Assembly (NCBI GenBank): GCA_008933615.1
Contig: WBUR01000027.1
Coordinates: 1-57,738 of the forward strand
DNA length: 57,738 nucleotides
Direction: 5' to 3'
Source of the DNA: a bacterium
GTDB taxonomy: Bacteria > CLD3 > SB21
The notes beneath the pieces were generated by a model. It was not told the DNA's origin. It worked only from the letters and a program-made list of their open reading frames with translations, and did not search any database. Position 1 is the stretch's first letter. Each line of letters opens with the position of its first letter. A program made the position numbers and the translations under genes. Shown here piece by piece: positions 24,966-34,100 of the stretch.

Positions 24966-25370
24966 TTAAAAATTCAATCTGTCAATGATGTGATCGAGAA
25001 TATGTTCGATCGTCAGAATACCATTGGGTTTATTATCCTTTCCCAGAACGGAAAGACTGCGATGACCGCCAACGGACATCTCATTCAGCGCATACGCTGC
25101 AGAATCGTCATCATAAAGATAATTCGGATCGTCATCCATCAGTTCGGCAACTTTAATATTCCGGAGATCAACGTTGCGGGATAAACTGCGCAGCACATCG
25201 CGTTCCGTCAGAATACCAGCCCATTTTTCACCGTCTTTGATCAAAACGCATCCCATCTGATGCTCTTTCATGCTTTTGACTGCATCCTTGACTGAAGCGT
25301 CTGCGCTTAGATAAAATGGTTTTTTCGGATCCAATGACCCCACTTTTGATTTTATCAGACTTGCGTTCAT
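24966..25370 (-). CDS. CBS-domain pair protein
   Basis: Protein of 134 aa consisting of little more than a Bateman module of two CBS domains: FYLSADASVKDAVKSMKEHQ with GILTERDVLRSL, then NYLYDDDSAAYALNEM with a second beta-alpha unit ending GILTIEHIL. GGGG lies close before the start. It probably senses adenine nucleotides. First gene of a two-gene operon with the neighbouring CBS protein; the partner enzyme is not visible. Confidence 0.85.
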   Translation of the reverse strand: MNASLIKSKVGSLDPKKPFYLSADASVKDAVKSMKEHQMGCVLIKDGEKWAGILTERDVLRSLSRNVDLRNIKVAELMDDDPNYLYDDDSAAYALNEMSVGGHRSLSVLGKDNKPNGILTIEHILDHIIDRLNF

Positions 25371-25569
25371 GGCATCCCCTTTCGTGTTTGTTCGGTGCCG
25401 GTTAGTAAATCAGTTTACATTTTTTTTATAAAATTGTGTATAAAAATGAAAAATCAAATTTCAAATGTCAAACAGTGCGATTCAGATATTAGAAACATCG
25501 AAAATATAGATATTTAAAACCTGTAGTTTCATTTTTCTGTTTCGAAATATTTTGAATTAAGCATCATTT

Positions 25570-26571
25570 TTATGCGCCAAACCGCATGAATTCAAATCCC
25601 TCCGTGTGATCTTCTAAAATTTGTTTCTTCTCGGCATCAGAAACAAAAAACAGTCCCGTTGCCAATGCGTCCGCGTCACGGCAATTATTGCCAATGACCG
25701 TCAGGCTTTCAAATGTCGAATTGCCAGGCATCGCCAGTTTCGGATCGATCAGGTGATGATAAACATGTCCTTTGGAGAGAAAATACTGTTCGTATGTCCC
25801 GGACGTGGCAACGGCCTGGTTTCGCAGGGTTAGTACTTCTATGATATCATGTGGCGCTTCCGGATTTTTTACTCCGACGCGCCAGCCATCACTTTCCGAT
25901 TTTCCTCCCAGCGCAACAATATCTCCGCCCAGATTCACTAGCGCCTGATCGATGCCCTCTTCTTTTAATATATCCATGGCACGGTCGGCGGCATATCCTT
26001 TGCCGATACCTCCAAGATCGATTTTAACGTCTTCGGTGAGTAGTCGAATCGTTGAAAATTTTTCATTTTGAGTCAAAGATATCTTTTTGCTGAAATGCCT
26101 GCCGGCAAGTCTTATCCACTGCTCCTCCTGCGGCGGTTCCGACCGGTGCTTGACATCCCAAAGTGCGCTGACCTTGCCAAGCCCCGGTTCAAAACATCCG
26201 CGTGTGGCGTGAGACCACTGTAGCGCGCGCGCGATGAGTTCTGCAGTTTCACGAGAAAGATTAATATCCTGAGATGCGCCAAACCGGTTGATGCGGCCGA
26301 TCTCGCTATCGTCCGAAAAATAGGTCAACTGCTTTTCAATTCGATTTAATTCTTCAAAAGCCATTTCAATAGCACGCAATGCCAGAAATTCGTCGTCATG
26401 CACGACCTGTATTTCACCGATGGTGCCCATCAGACTTTTGGACATGCTGTAGACTCTGCGGTTACGAAATAGTACCGGCCCCAGTCCCGCGCCGGCAACA
26501 AGGAACAAGGCGCCGGCCCCGGTTTTTAAAAACCTTCTTCTATCCCACTTTGCGCTGTCATTGGTTTTCAT
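25570..26571 (-). CDS. apbE: FAD:protein FMN transferase
   Basis: Attaches FMN covalently to threonine in target proteins, here most likely RnfD and RnfG of the same operon. The 333-aa protein starts with a Tat-like or lipoprotein-like signal (RRRFLKTGAGALFLVAGAG), placing it outside the cytoplasmic membrane where the Rnf flavin sites are modified. ApbE hallmarks are IDLGGIGKGYAADRA (about 178-192), LVNLGGDIVALGG and SGTYEQYF (about 255-262). It is the last gene of the Rnf operon, 2 bp after the small NqrM-like gene. Confidence 0.9.
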   Translation of the reverse strand: MKTNDSAKWDRRRFLKTGAGALFLVAGAGLGPVLFRNRRVYSMSKSLMGTIGEIQVVHDDEFLALRAIEMAFEELNRIEKQLTYFSDDSEIGRINRFGASQDINLSRETAELIARALQWSHATRGCFEPGLGKVSALWDVKHRSEPPQEEQWIRLAGRHFSKKISLTQNEKFSTIRLLTEDVKIDLGGIGKGYAADRAMDILKEEGIDQALVNLGGDIVALGGKSESDGWRVGVKNPEAPHDIIEVLTLRNQAVATSGTYEQYFLSKGHVYHHLIDPKLAMPGNSTFESLTVIGNNCRDADALATGLFFVSDAEKKQILEDHTEGFEFMRFGA

Positions 26572-26572
26572 A

Positions 26573-26773
26573 TTATCCCTTTCGCATCATTTTATTATCC
26601 TCGCATACATCGCCGCCGCAGCTGCAGCTACTTCCGAATTCAGAACACGACGTCGGACGATGGTCAAAGAGATTTTTTGTTTTCATTTTTCTCGCTACCA
26701 TTTGTACGACGATCCATCCCGCGCATAAAAGCGACGCGGTCAAAATTCCGATTATGTATTGTGTTATTTCCAT
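26573..26773 (-). CDS. NqrM-like small membrane protein with Cys cluster
   Basis: Protein of 66 aa with one transmembrane helix (about 6-27), a basic stretch, and a C-terminal cluster of four cysteines (SCSEFGSSCSCGGDVC). This layout of helix plus Cys-rich tail is that of NqrM, which helps insert the iron centre between NqrD and NqrE. RnfA and RnfE are the homologues of those subunits and lie immediately upstream. I infer an iron-centre assembly factor for Rnf. Direct sequence similarity to NqrM is limited to the architecture, so function is tentative. Confidence 0.55.
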   Translation of the reverse strand: MEITQYIIGILTASLLCAGWIVVQMVARKMKTKNLFDHRPTSCSEFGSSCSCGGDVCEDNKMMRKG

Positions 26774-26794
26774 AGGATAAAATTTTTAAGAGCA

Positions 26795-27373
26795 TTATTT
26801 CGAACTAAATAACCCGGCAAAACCCATGAAAGCCATCGACAATATTCCCGCGACGATCAAACTCAGAGCCGTTCCATGCACCACCCGAGGAATATCAAGA
26901 ATGCGCGCTTCTTCACGAATTCCAGCCATGATCACGAGTGCCAGCGTCATGCCCCCGCCGCCGCCCAATGCGTAAAATAAACTCTGAACCAGTCCGTATT
27001 CTTTCGTTGTCTGAAACAGGGCAAGGCCAAGTATAGCGCAGTTGGTCGTAATGAGCGGCAGAAAAATTCCCAACGCCTTAAATAGGTCCGGGCTGAATTT
27101 CTTGATGACCATTTCCACGAATTGCACCGTACTGGCGATCACAATAATAAAACTGATCAACCTTAGATAAGGCGCATAAATAAGTACGAAGGTATTTAAT
27201 GCCCATGCGCTGATCGCAGTAATGAGCATGACGAAGATATTTGCAAGGCCCATCCGAAGCGCGGTATCGACACGATCCGAAACGCCGAGAAACGGGCAAA
27301 TTCCAAGAAAACTGCTCAGCGTAAAATTATTGATCAGTAGCGCAGATATAAAAATCCATAACAGATCACCCAT
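26795..27373 (-). CDS. rnfA: Rnf complex subunit RnfA
   Basis: Integral membrane subunit of the ferredoxin:NAD+ oxidoreductase, 192 aa with six predicted helices. The conserved cysteines FLGICPFLGVSD (about 22-33) and TTNCAILG (about 107-114) are the expected ligands of the membrane [2Fe-2S] centre shared with RnfE. It overlaps rnfE by 8 bp. It is homologous to RnfE and to NqrE, and is inserted in opposite topology to its partner. Confidence 0.95.
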   Translation of the reverse strand: MGDLLWIFISALLINNFTLSSFLGICPFLGVSDRVDTALRMGLANIFVMLITAISAWALNTFVLIYAPYLRLISFIIVIASTVQFVEMVIKKFSPDLFKALGIFLPLITTNCAILGLALFQTTKEYGLVQSLFYALGGGGGMTLALVIMAGIREEARILDIPRVVHGTALSLIVAGILSMAFMGFAGLFSSK

Positions 27374-28025
27374 GCTGCACCTTTACTTTCTCTGCCTCCA
27401 ATTTCGCGCGATCCAGGCGAACCGCTTTCAGCCAATTGAAGAATAGCAGCAAAAATCCTAACAATAAAAATCCGCCGGGCGGCAGAATCATAATCACCCA
27501 AGGTTCAAAATGATTTCCAAAAAGCGACACGTCAAAGAAAGAGCCGTTCCCAAGAATTTCACGGATACCGCCAAGCATCAAAAGAGCGATAATAAAACCA
27601 ATACTCATACCCAACGCATCAAGAAAAGAAAGCCATGGCGGATTTTTTGATGCAAATGCCTCTTGCCTTCCTAATATGACGCAATTCACCACGATGAGCG
27701 CAATGAAAGCGCCGAGTTCCTTATGTATTTTTGGGAAAAATGCTTCAAGCGCAAGATCCACGGTAGATACAAAAGTTGCTATGATCACAATATACGTGGT
27801 GATGCGAACCTGCTTCGGAATCCATTTTCTCATAAGCGAGACCAATAAAGACGATCCGATCAGAACAAACGTCGTCGCTAACCCCATGGCGAGGCCGTTG
27901 ATGGCGGAATTCGTCACCGCAAGCGTCGGGCACATACCGAGTACGCTAACAAAGATCGGATTTTCTTTCCATATTCCTTTGATGAGTTCCTGATAGGCGC
28001 GGCCGCTTTGTTCTATCGCATTCAT
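27366..28025 (-). CDS. rnfE: Rnf complex subunit RnfE
   Basis: Membrane subunit of 219 aa pairing with RnfA. It carries the matching cysteine sites SVLGMCPTLAVTNS (about 28-41) and VVNCVILGRQEAFASKN (about 112-128). Six helices are expected. The start overlaps the rnfG stop as ATGA and the gene end overlaps rnfA, so translation is coupled. The charged C-terminal tail is normal for the family. Confidence 0.95.
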   Translation of the reverse strand: MNAIEQSGRAYQELIKGIWKENPIFVSVLGMCPTLAVTNSAINGLAMGLATTFVLIGSSLLVSLMRKWIPKQVRITTYIVIIATFVSTVDLALEAFFPKIHKELGAFIALIVVNCVILGRQEAFASKNPPWLSFLDALGMSIGFIIALLMLGGIREILGNGSFFDVSLFGNHFEPWVIMILPPGGFLLLGFLLLFFNWLKAVRLDRAKLEAEKVKVQHG

Positions 28026-28711
28026 GGTCTTTGGTTGTAGGTTAATTGGTTTTTCTGAACGTACGCATCAATGGCTGAACGCCACTCTTTAAGTGATTTT
28101 TGCAGGGCGCGAATCACCGCTTTGGATGAAATTGTCGCGCCCGTAATGGTCTCCACCTGATTAGGTTTTACTTTCGCGCCGGTTTTTACGGCTTCGAGAT
28201 CAGGCTCAACTGCCAGTGCAGTAAAATTGGAAACAAAATGTTTGTCCTTAAAAATCCGATCTCCGAGTCCGGGTGTTTCCTTGCTGTCAAGAACTTCAAA
28301 TCCCACAATGACTTTTCCGATACCTTCAAAACCGTAGAGAAGCCTGATCACGTCCACAAAACCCGGTTCGCTTGCCGGTATCGCAAAGCCTATGACAGTT
28401 CCGCTGTCATTGTAACCCAAAAATATCCGTGATACACTCTGGCCCGCCGCATTTTTATCCTGTTTAACCAATTCACCGTTTTTCAAAATCATCGCATCGT
28501 AGCTGCTGCAGCCCGGCAATACCCGATAGATCGCGGCCTGCAGTGCCTCCTCTTTATTCCTTTCGATCAGCGGCAACGTAAAAACGTACGCTGAAACGAG
28601 AATGAGACCTGAAAAAAATCCGGCAATTCCCAGCGTCATGATCAATCGTAGTGAACTCGGCTCCGCAGAAGAGACTATCGGAATTTCCGTATGTACCGGC
28701 TGATTATTCAT
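28022..28711 (-). CDS. rnfG: Rnf complex subunit RnfG (covalent FMN)
   Basis: Membrane-anchored flavoprotein of 229 aa: one N-terminal helix (about 22-44), then a periplasmic FMN-binding domain. The flavinylation motif ETITGATISS (about 183-192) ends in the threonine that would receive FMN from ApbE. The position usually Asp in the ApbE target motif is Glu here. The start is set at the ATG overlapping the rnfD stop as TAATG; upstream in-frame residues belong to the rnfD region and are not part of the protein. Confidence 0.92.
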   Translation of the reverse strand: MNNQPVHTEIPIVSSAEPSSLRLIMTLGIAGFFSGLILVSAYVFTLPLIERNKEEALQAAIYRVLPGCSSYDAMILKNGELVKQDKNAAGQSVSRIFLGYNDSGTVIGFAIPASEPGFVDVIRLLYGFEGIGKVIVGFEVLDSKETPGLGDRIFKDKHFVSNFTALAVEPDLEAVKTGAKVKPNQVETITGATISSKAVIRALQKSLKEWRSAIDAYVQKNQLTYNQRP

Positions 28712-29712
28712 TAATTTGTTCCGTAAACGCGGTATCTTGTTACGCGATTTATTAGAGGCGTAACCGAATTCATCAGTAAAATGGCATACATCACGCCTTC
28801 CGGCAGTCCTCCGAAAACACGGATCAGAACAACCAAAAACCCTATTCCCGCTCCGAAAATCCAAATGCCTTTGATTGTAAATGGCGAGGTCACCGGATCC
28901 GTGGCCATAAATATTGCGCCGAGCAATAACCCGCCAGAAAACACCATTTGCAACGGCGCCGGATATACGGTGGGATCAACTAAAAACAAAATTCCGGACA
29001 TAACAATCGTTGACGCAAGTATGGAAACAGGAATATGCCAATTAAATATTTTTTTTGAAGCGAGATAGATCCCGGCAAGCAATATGATCATTCCTGACGT
29101 CTCGCCAAGCGATCCGCCGGTATTACCGATCATCAATTTAAACAGCTCCGTGGATTCATGTTGAAATTTCATCAAGGAAAGAGGCGTTGCGCTCGTCACG
29201 GCGTCAAGGCTCTCCCCCTGAAAAAAAGGCAATGCGAGATTCGTTCCTCTTGCGGCGAAAAGATTTCCGCCCGGGGCAGACCATGTCGTGATCGCCGTCG
29301 GGAATGCCGCTTGCAAAAAAGCGCGGCCGACCAGCGCCGGATTAAAAACATTTTGGCCGATGCCGCCCCATATAATTTTTCCAATGACAATGGCGGCAAA
29401 ACCGCCCAAAAAAGCCATCCACAAAGGAAACCCCGGCGGCAGACAAAGCGCCAGCAAAAGGCCAGTGATCAATGTGCTCCCGTCCTTAATAGATTTTGTT
29501 CGCGGCTTTTCGTTGGTGAAGAACCATTCTGCGGCGAAGCATGAAGTCACGGTCGTTACGCATAACAATATGACGCTGAGTCCAAAAAAATAAAACGCCG
29601 TGCCGATCACGGGAACTAACGCAAAGACAACCTGGTACATAATCCACGGCGTCGTGTCCTGATCATGAAGAAACGGCGATGTCGAAAGGGATAATTTGGA
29701 ACGCTCTTCCAT
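28711..29712 (-). CDS. rnfD: Rnf complex subunit RnfD (covalent FMN)
   Basis: Integral membrane subunit of 333 aa, homologous to NqrB, about ten helices. The covalent flavin site DAVTSATPLSL (about 170-180) has the ApbE target threonine, and MATDPVTSP near 270 is conserved in RnfD/NqrB. It probably lies in the ion-translocation path. Its start overlaps the rnfC stop as TAATG and its stop overlaps the rnfG start the same way. Confidence 0.94.
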   Translation of the reverse strand: MEERSKLSLSTSPFLHDQDTTPWIMYQVVFALVPVIGTAFYFFGLSVILLCVTTVTSCFAAEWFFTNEKPRTKSIKDGSTLITGLLLALCLPPGFPLWMAFLGGFAAIVIGKIIWGGIGQNVFNPALVGRAFLQAAFPTAITTWSAPGGNLFAARGTNLALPFFQGESLDAVTSATPLSLMKFQHESTELFKLMIGNTGGSLGETSGMIILLAGIYLASKKIFNWHIPVSILASTIVMSGILFLVDPTVYPAPLQMVFSGGLLLGAIFMATDPVTSPFTIKGIWIFGAGIGFLVVLIRVFGGLPEGVMYAILLMNSVTPLINRVTRYRVYGTN

Positions 29713-31055
29713 TACTTTTTTGCTTTCCGCTCACGAATAATACTTTTAGCCACCCTGAAACTTTGGACCAGCGGGATGCCCGACGGACAAACAAAGGAAC
29801 ACGACGCGCATTCAAAACAATCCATAATGTGCAGTGGCTCCATATCTTCATACATGTCTTTTCGGGCGAGAAGCCCCATGACGGAAGGATTTAAATACAT
29901 CGGACAAACTTCCACACACCGGCCGCATCGGATACATTTGTATGTTGTGAGGTCTTGAACTTCGTTGTCGGTGAGAACAAGCACGCCGGAGATGCCTTTG
30001 GTAACGGGAACATCCAGCGTTTTCTGAGCGACACCCATCATCGGCCCGCCCAAAAGAATTCGCACCGCTTCTTCCTTAACGCCTCCACACCATTCGATCA
30101 GATGCCGGATCGGCGTTCCGACCGGAACCATCAGGTTCGCCGGACGCCGTATCGCCGTTCCCGTAACAGTCACGACACGTTCTATCAGCGGCATAACTCC
30201 TGAAAAATATTGGTCAAGCGCGACCAATGTTCCCACATTCGAAACCAATGTATCAACGTCAATCGGCAGTTTCCCGGATGGAACTTCTTTGTTCAATACT
30301 GCTTTGATAAGCATTTTCTCAGCGCCTTGAGGATATTTTACCTTTAGCGGAATCACTTCGAAATCGGTATTCTGCTTCTTGATTTCGTCATTAAGAATTT
30401 TGATGGCGTCGGGCTTGTTGCTTTCAATACCAATGTACAATTTTTCTGCGGGAATAAACTTTCTCAGAATGGTCATCCCATGAACCAACTCCGCAGCAAA
30501 CTCGACCATGATCCTGTGATCGGAAGTTAGAAAGGGTTCACATTCACATCCGTTAGCGATTATGTATCGGCAGCGCTTACCCTCGGGAATAGAAAATTTT
30601 ACGTGCGCAGGAAAACCTGCTCCGCCCAATCCGACCAAGCCTGCGGTCTGCACGGCCTCGATGAACTCCTTCAAATCCATCTCCTGCCAAGGTTTCGGCC
30701 TTTTCATTTCAACCGTCTGCGCAGAAAACGGATCGGCTTTGATCTTTATGGCAGTGACTAATAAACCGTTAGGGTGTTCCGCTAATTCAACTGCCGTTAC
30801 CGTTCCGGTCACAGGTGCGTGTTGTGCTACGGAAACGAAACTCGCCGCTTTTGCAATGATCTCGCCCCGCCTGACTCTTTGACCCTTCTGCACAAGCGGT
30901 ATGGAAGGTGCGCCGGCATGTTGAGACAGAGGAATTATATAGTCTTCAACAAACGGAATTCGTTCGACGGGTAAATTCGCCGTTAGTTCCTTGAATTCTT
31001 CCGGGTGAACACCGTGACGAAAACTCAGACGTGATGTCGAACCGTTATCATTCAT
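29712..31055 (-). CDS. rnfC: Rnf complex subunit RnfC (NADH/FMN, Fe-S)
   Basis: Peripheral NAD(H)-binding subunit of 447 aa where electrons reach NAD+. GLGGAGFPAHVKF (about 144-156) is the FMN/NAD-binding glycine loop related to the complex I 51-kDa subunit. The C terminus has two [4Fe-4S] motifs, CIRCGRCVEVCP and CFECASCSFVCP. The C terminus is short, without the alanine-rich extension of gamma-proteobacterial RnfC. The start is ATG 31055 (MNDNGS); a GTG five codons upstream is possible. Confidence 0.93.
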   Translation of the reverse strand: MNDNGSTSRLSFRHGVHPEEFKELTANLPVERIPFVEDYIIPLSQHAGAPSIPLVQKGQRVRRGEIIAKAASFVSVAQHAPVTGTVTAVELAEHPNGLLVTAIKIKADPFSAQTVEMKRPKPWQEMDLKEFIEAVQTAGLVGLGGAGFPAHVKFSIPEGKRCRYIIANGCECEPFLTSDHRIMVEFAAELVHGMTILRKFIPAEKLYIGIESNKPDAIKILNDEIKKQNTDFEVIPLKVKYPQGAEKMLIKAVLNKEVPSGKLPIDVDTLVSNVGTLVALDQYFSGVMPLIERVVTVTGTAIRRPANLMVPVGTPIRHLIEWCGGVKEEAVRILLGGPMMGVAQKTLDVPVTKGISGVLVLTDNEVQDLTTYKCIRCGRCVEVCPMYLNPSVMGLLARKDMYEDMEPLHIMDCFECASCSFVCPSGIPLVQSFRVAKSIIRERKAKK

Positions 31056-31062
31056 AATGTTT

Positions 31063-31091
31063 CTTAGCACTCTCCGTGTCTCTGTGGTAAA
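31063..31091. repeat. Fragment of the CACAGAGACACGGAGA dispersed repeat type
   Basis: The stretch reads CTTAGCACTCTCCGTGTCTC and onward to TGTGGTAAATA, resembling the right arm of the inverted repeat at 14997-15079 and the general class of such dispersed repeats. It lies in the gap between the 1285-aa PFOR-like gene and rnfC, possibly modulating expression there. Confidence 0.35.
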
Positions 31092-31100
31092 TATAGAGCT

Positions 31101-34100
31101 CTATTTATTCCCATACCCGGACAACGCCATCAGTTTATCGCTCAATTTCTGCTTAATTTTTTCAAGTTGGACGTTTTCCAATTGCTGTAATTTTTCTTCA
31201 TAATCCGCCTTTAATTGTTCCAGTGCCGCAGTGTGCTTTACCGACCATTCTTCGTCCATTCGATCTTTCAGTTTCTGCGGATACGGGGTCAACATGCCGG
31301 CCATTTCCCGTAAAGTGCTCCATGAGATATCTGCAGCTTCTACGGCTCTGACAATTTTTTGGGATACTTGATGTTTCTCGATATTATTTTGTTCGTTAAC
31401 CGATACGATAAATGGAATTTTATCGGCACGCGCTTCGGGCTCCAGTACGACGTACTCGCTGACAGGCATGCCCCGGCGATTCTGATCATCCATTAATGTA
31501 AATTGATCTTTCAGTTCAGGCTGATGAAATGCCCAATCTGCAAAAGTTAAGACATATTTTGCCGGTTGACTTCCGGCTGATTCTTCCTGTTCATACTGGA
31601 GCGAAATATTATCTTCATACGGATCCGGATTTGCGCTCATATTGAGTGCCTGTGCAAAAGTGGATTTTTTAGCCGAAGGTACAAACCGAAGCAAAGGGAA
31701 CGCGCGGGATTGAAGTGCGAGTTGGAAAGACTTTTCAGAATAATCAAAACCGGGCGTCAGTATATGAAAAAAACTGGGCGTCATATGCCGCATACCGTCC
31801 ATCAGGCCATTGAACAAATGTTCTTTCTTCGCCATCGATGACTGAAGGAAGAACGTATTTCGTGCAGACAACACCGTAGTCGTAATGGCCATACGGCCGC
31901 GCCAATATTCAGCAGTACCGCATGCGGAATCAAACATTAATATTTTAATTGGAAAATCCGAAGACAACAGAGCGACAAGGGATGACGCGTTTATATCTGC
32001 TATCATTTTGTAATCGGCTATGACAAAAACCGGGGGGACGAACACTTTTTCATTTTCCGTCAACTCTCCCCAAGCCAGGGCGGCTATTCTTTCGTCGTGG
32101 ACAATGGGATCGTATTCATTCTGCATTTCCTGATCGGCGCGACGCAGAAGTTTGACATTATCCATCATCTGCCGGATATGCCCGTGGCATAATCCATGTA
32201 TAAAATTCATAGAATCAGGCTGATCATAAATCACTACCGGAGAAGTAAACGCGTTATAAGGAAATTGTTTAGCCCATGCCATAGAGCCTGTCCCGGACAG
32301 AACGGCTCCGAAGCGCGCGCGTCCAACGCCGGTAGGACCTTTGGATAATGCCCACCCGAGCGTCTTAAGATCATTGATCAGCGTCACGATTCTTTCCATC
32401 CAGGCGGTTTCAACGATACCGAATCGCTGCGATTCACTAAGCTTTTTTAGAATAACGTCGAGGGATACTCGCGCGTTTTCAGTGCCTTTGAAACTTGTGA
32501 TTACGGCGTCAAAATTACTCGTCGGAAGCGCCTCGCGTAATTTATTCTGAATTTTTTCAGAAAGCGATTGTATGCGTTGTTCGATCTCCTTGATCACTGT
32601 ATTCATCCTCGATTGCGTCAGAGATTCCGTTACGGCAGTGACGAGATGGGTCATCGTCTTCTCAGACGAACTTTTTCCATAGTTGAAACCGCCGGCCATC
32701 GACATGTAATAATTTCTGCTTAGCAGTATGGCTGCGAAAGGATCGTACGCTTTGTCCTGAACCATTTTCTGGATGACATCTGCAGGTGTATCGGGCAGTT
32801 GCTCCCATAAGCGGAAATGCTTTTGCAGTTGCGCGGAACGCTCGCTATCCTGCGCGCGCAGGACTAAAGCTTCTTCCGGGCAAACATCCGCGCAGATTCC
32901 GCATCCGGTACATGACTGAGGATTTATCGCAACCGAGAAAAGATAACCGCTTCCCTTCTGCTGCCTTTCACAATCGGAGAAAAACGTTTTTGTGACTGCA
33001 ACAGGAAAGAAATTCAGCAACGGCGTCATTGCGTTAAATTGTTCCTTCAACGTGTGCAGACGCTCTCCTTCCATTTTCATCTGCCCGGCTAATTTGATTA
33101 GAATATCCGGCAATATCCCGCCGAACGTCGTCCTATTTTCCTTCGGTGAGGACAACGCCTGATTTATCATTTTGGCAAAATTCTTTATAACGGGAGGCGC
33201 CCACGACGACATCGCCGTTCCACTGACCTGAACCTGGTCCACAGCAGATTTAATAAAGGATTCCGCCGAGATCACGATCGGAGGAATTGCCGATTCCGGG
33301 CAATAGACGGAACATTGACCGCAGCCCGTGCACTTGGATGGTATAAATTCAGGAACTATCTCTCGTGTAATTTCATTCCGAATAAAAGTGGCCGTTGAGG
33401 ATGGAACAACAGGAATACTTTGAAATGGATCGGCTACTATTTCCTGTGTTGCGTCTGTTTCATAGAAAACACCCGTGCGATCGTAAAATTGTGAAACGCG
33501 AGAATACGGTGGCCCGTGATCTTCATATTGCCTTAAAGAAAGCGGCAATTCCGATGGCTCCGTTTTTTTCGTGTTGGATACGGACGAATCCTTCGTTTTC
33601 GTCAAATCCGGTGTGAGCGACAAGCTCAGCGCTTCGGGATAATCACGATTTATATTCTGTAATAATATCTGCTGTTTTGGATACTGCGATGATGTTCGCG
33701 TAAAGTCAATGTCAACAAAAAAACGGCGTTGCCCTCCGCCGATCATATTTTCAAAAACGCGAATCATATCGGCATAGTTTAGCGATGCTTCGCCGGTTCC
33801 ATACTGGCCGGAATATAAGACCGGCTTTTCACGATCGCTCATGGCCGGAAAATCAGGGAATACCGGATTTTTCTTCTTTCCACTATTTTGTGAGGCTTTA
33901 TCCAAGGCTGAAACAATGTCACGGTAAATCGGAGGTTCGGAATCTAAAGGCTGTATCACTCGTTCCAATATCGCAACGCCTTTTTTGCCCGTTAGCATTT
34001 CGCATACTACTTTGACGGGGAAGGGACGAACCATACGCAGATGCATAGCGCCTGCCTTAATCTTTTTTGAACGAAGGTGATCTACAACCGAAGCAATTCG

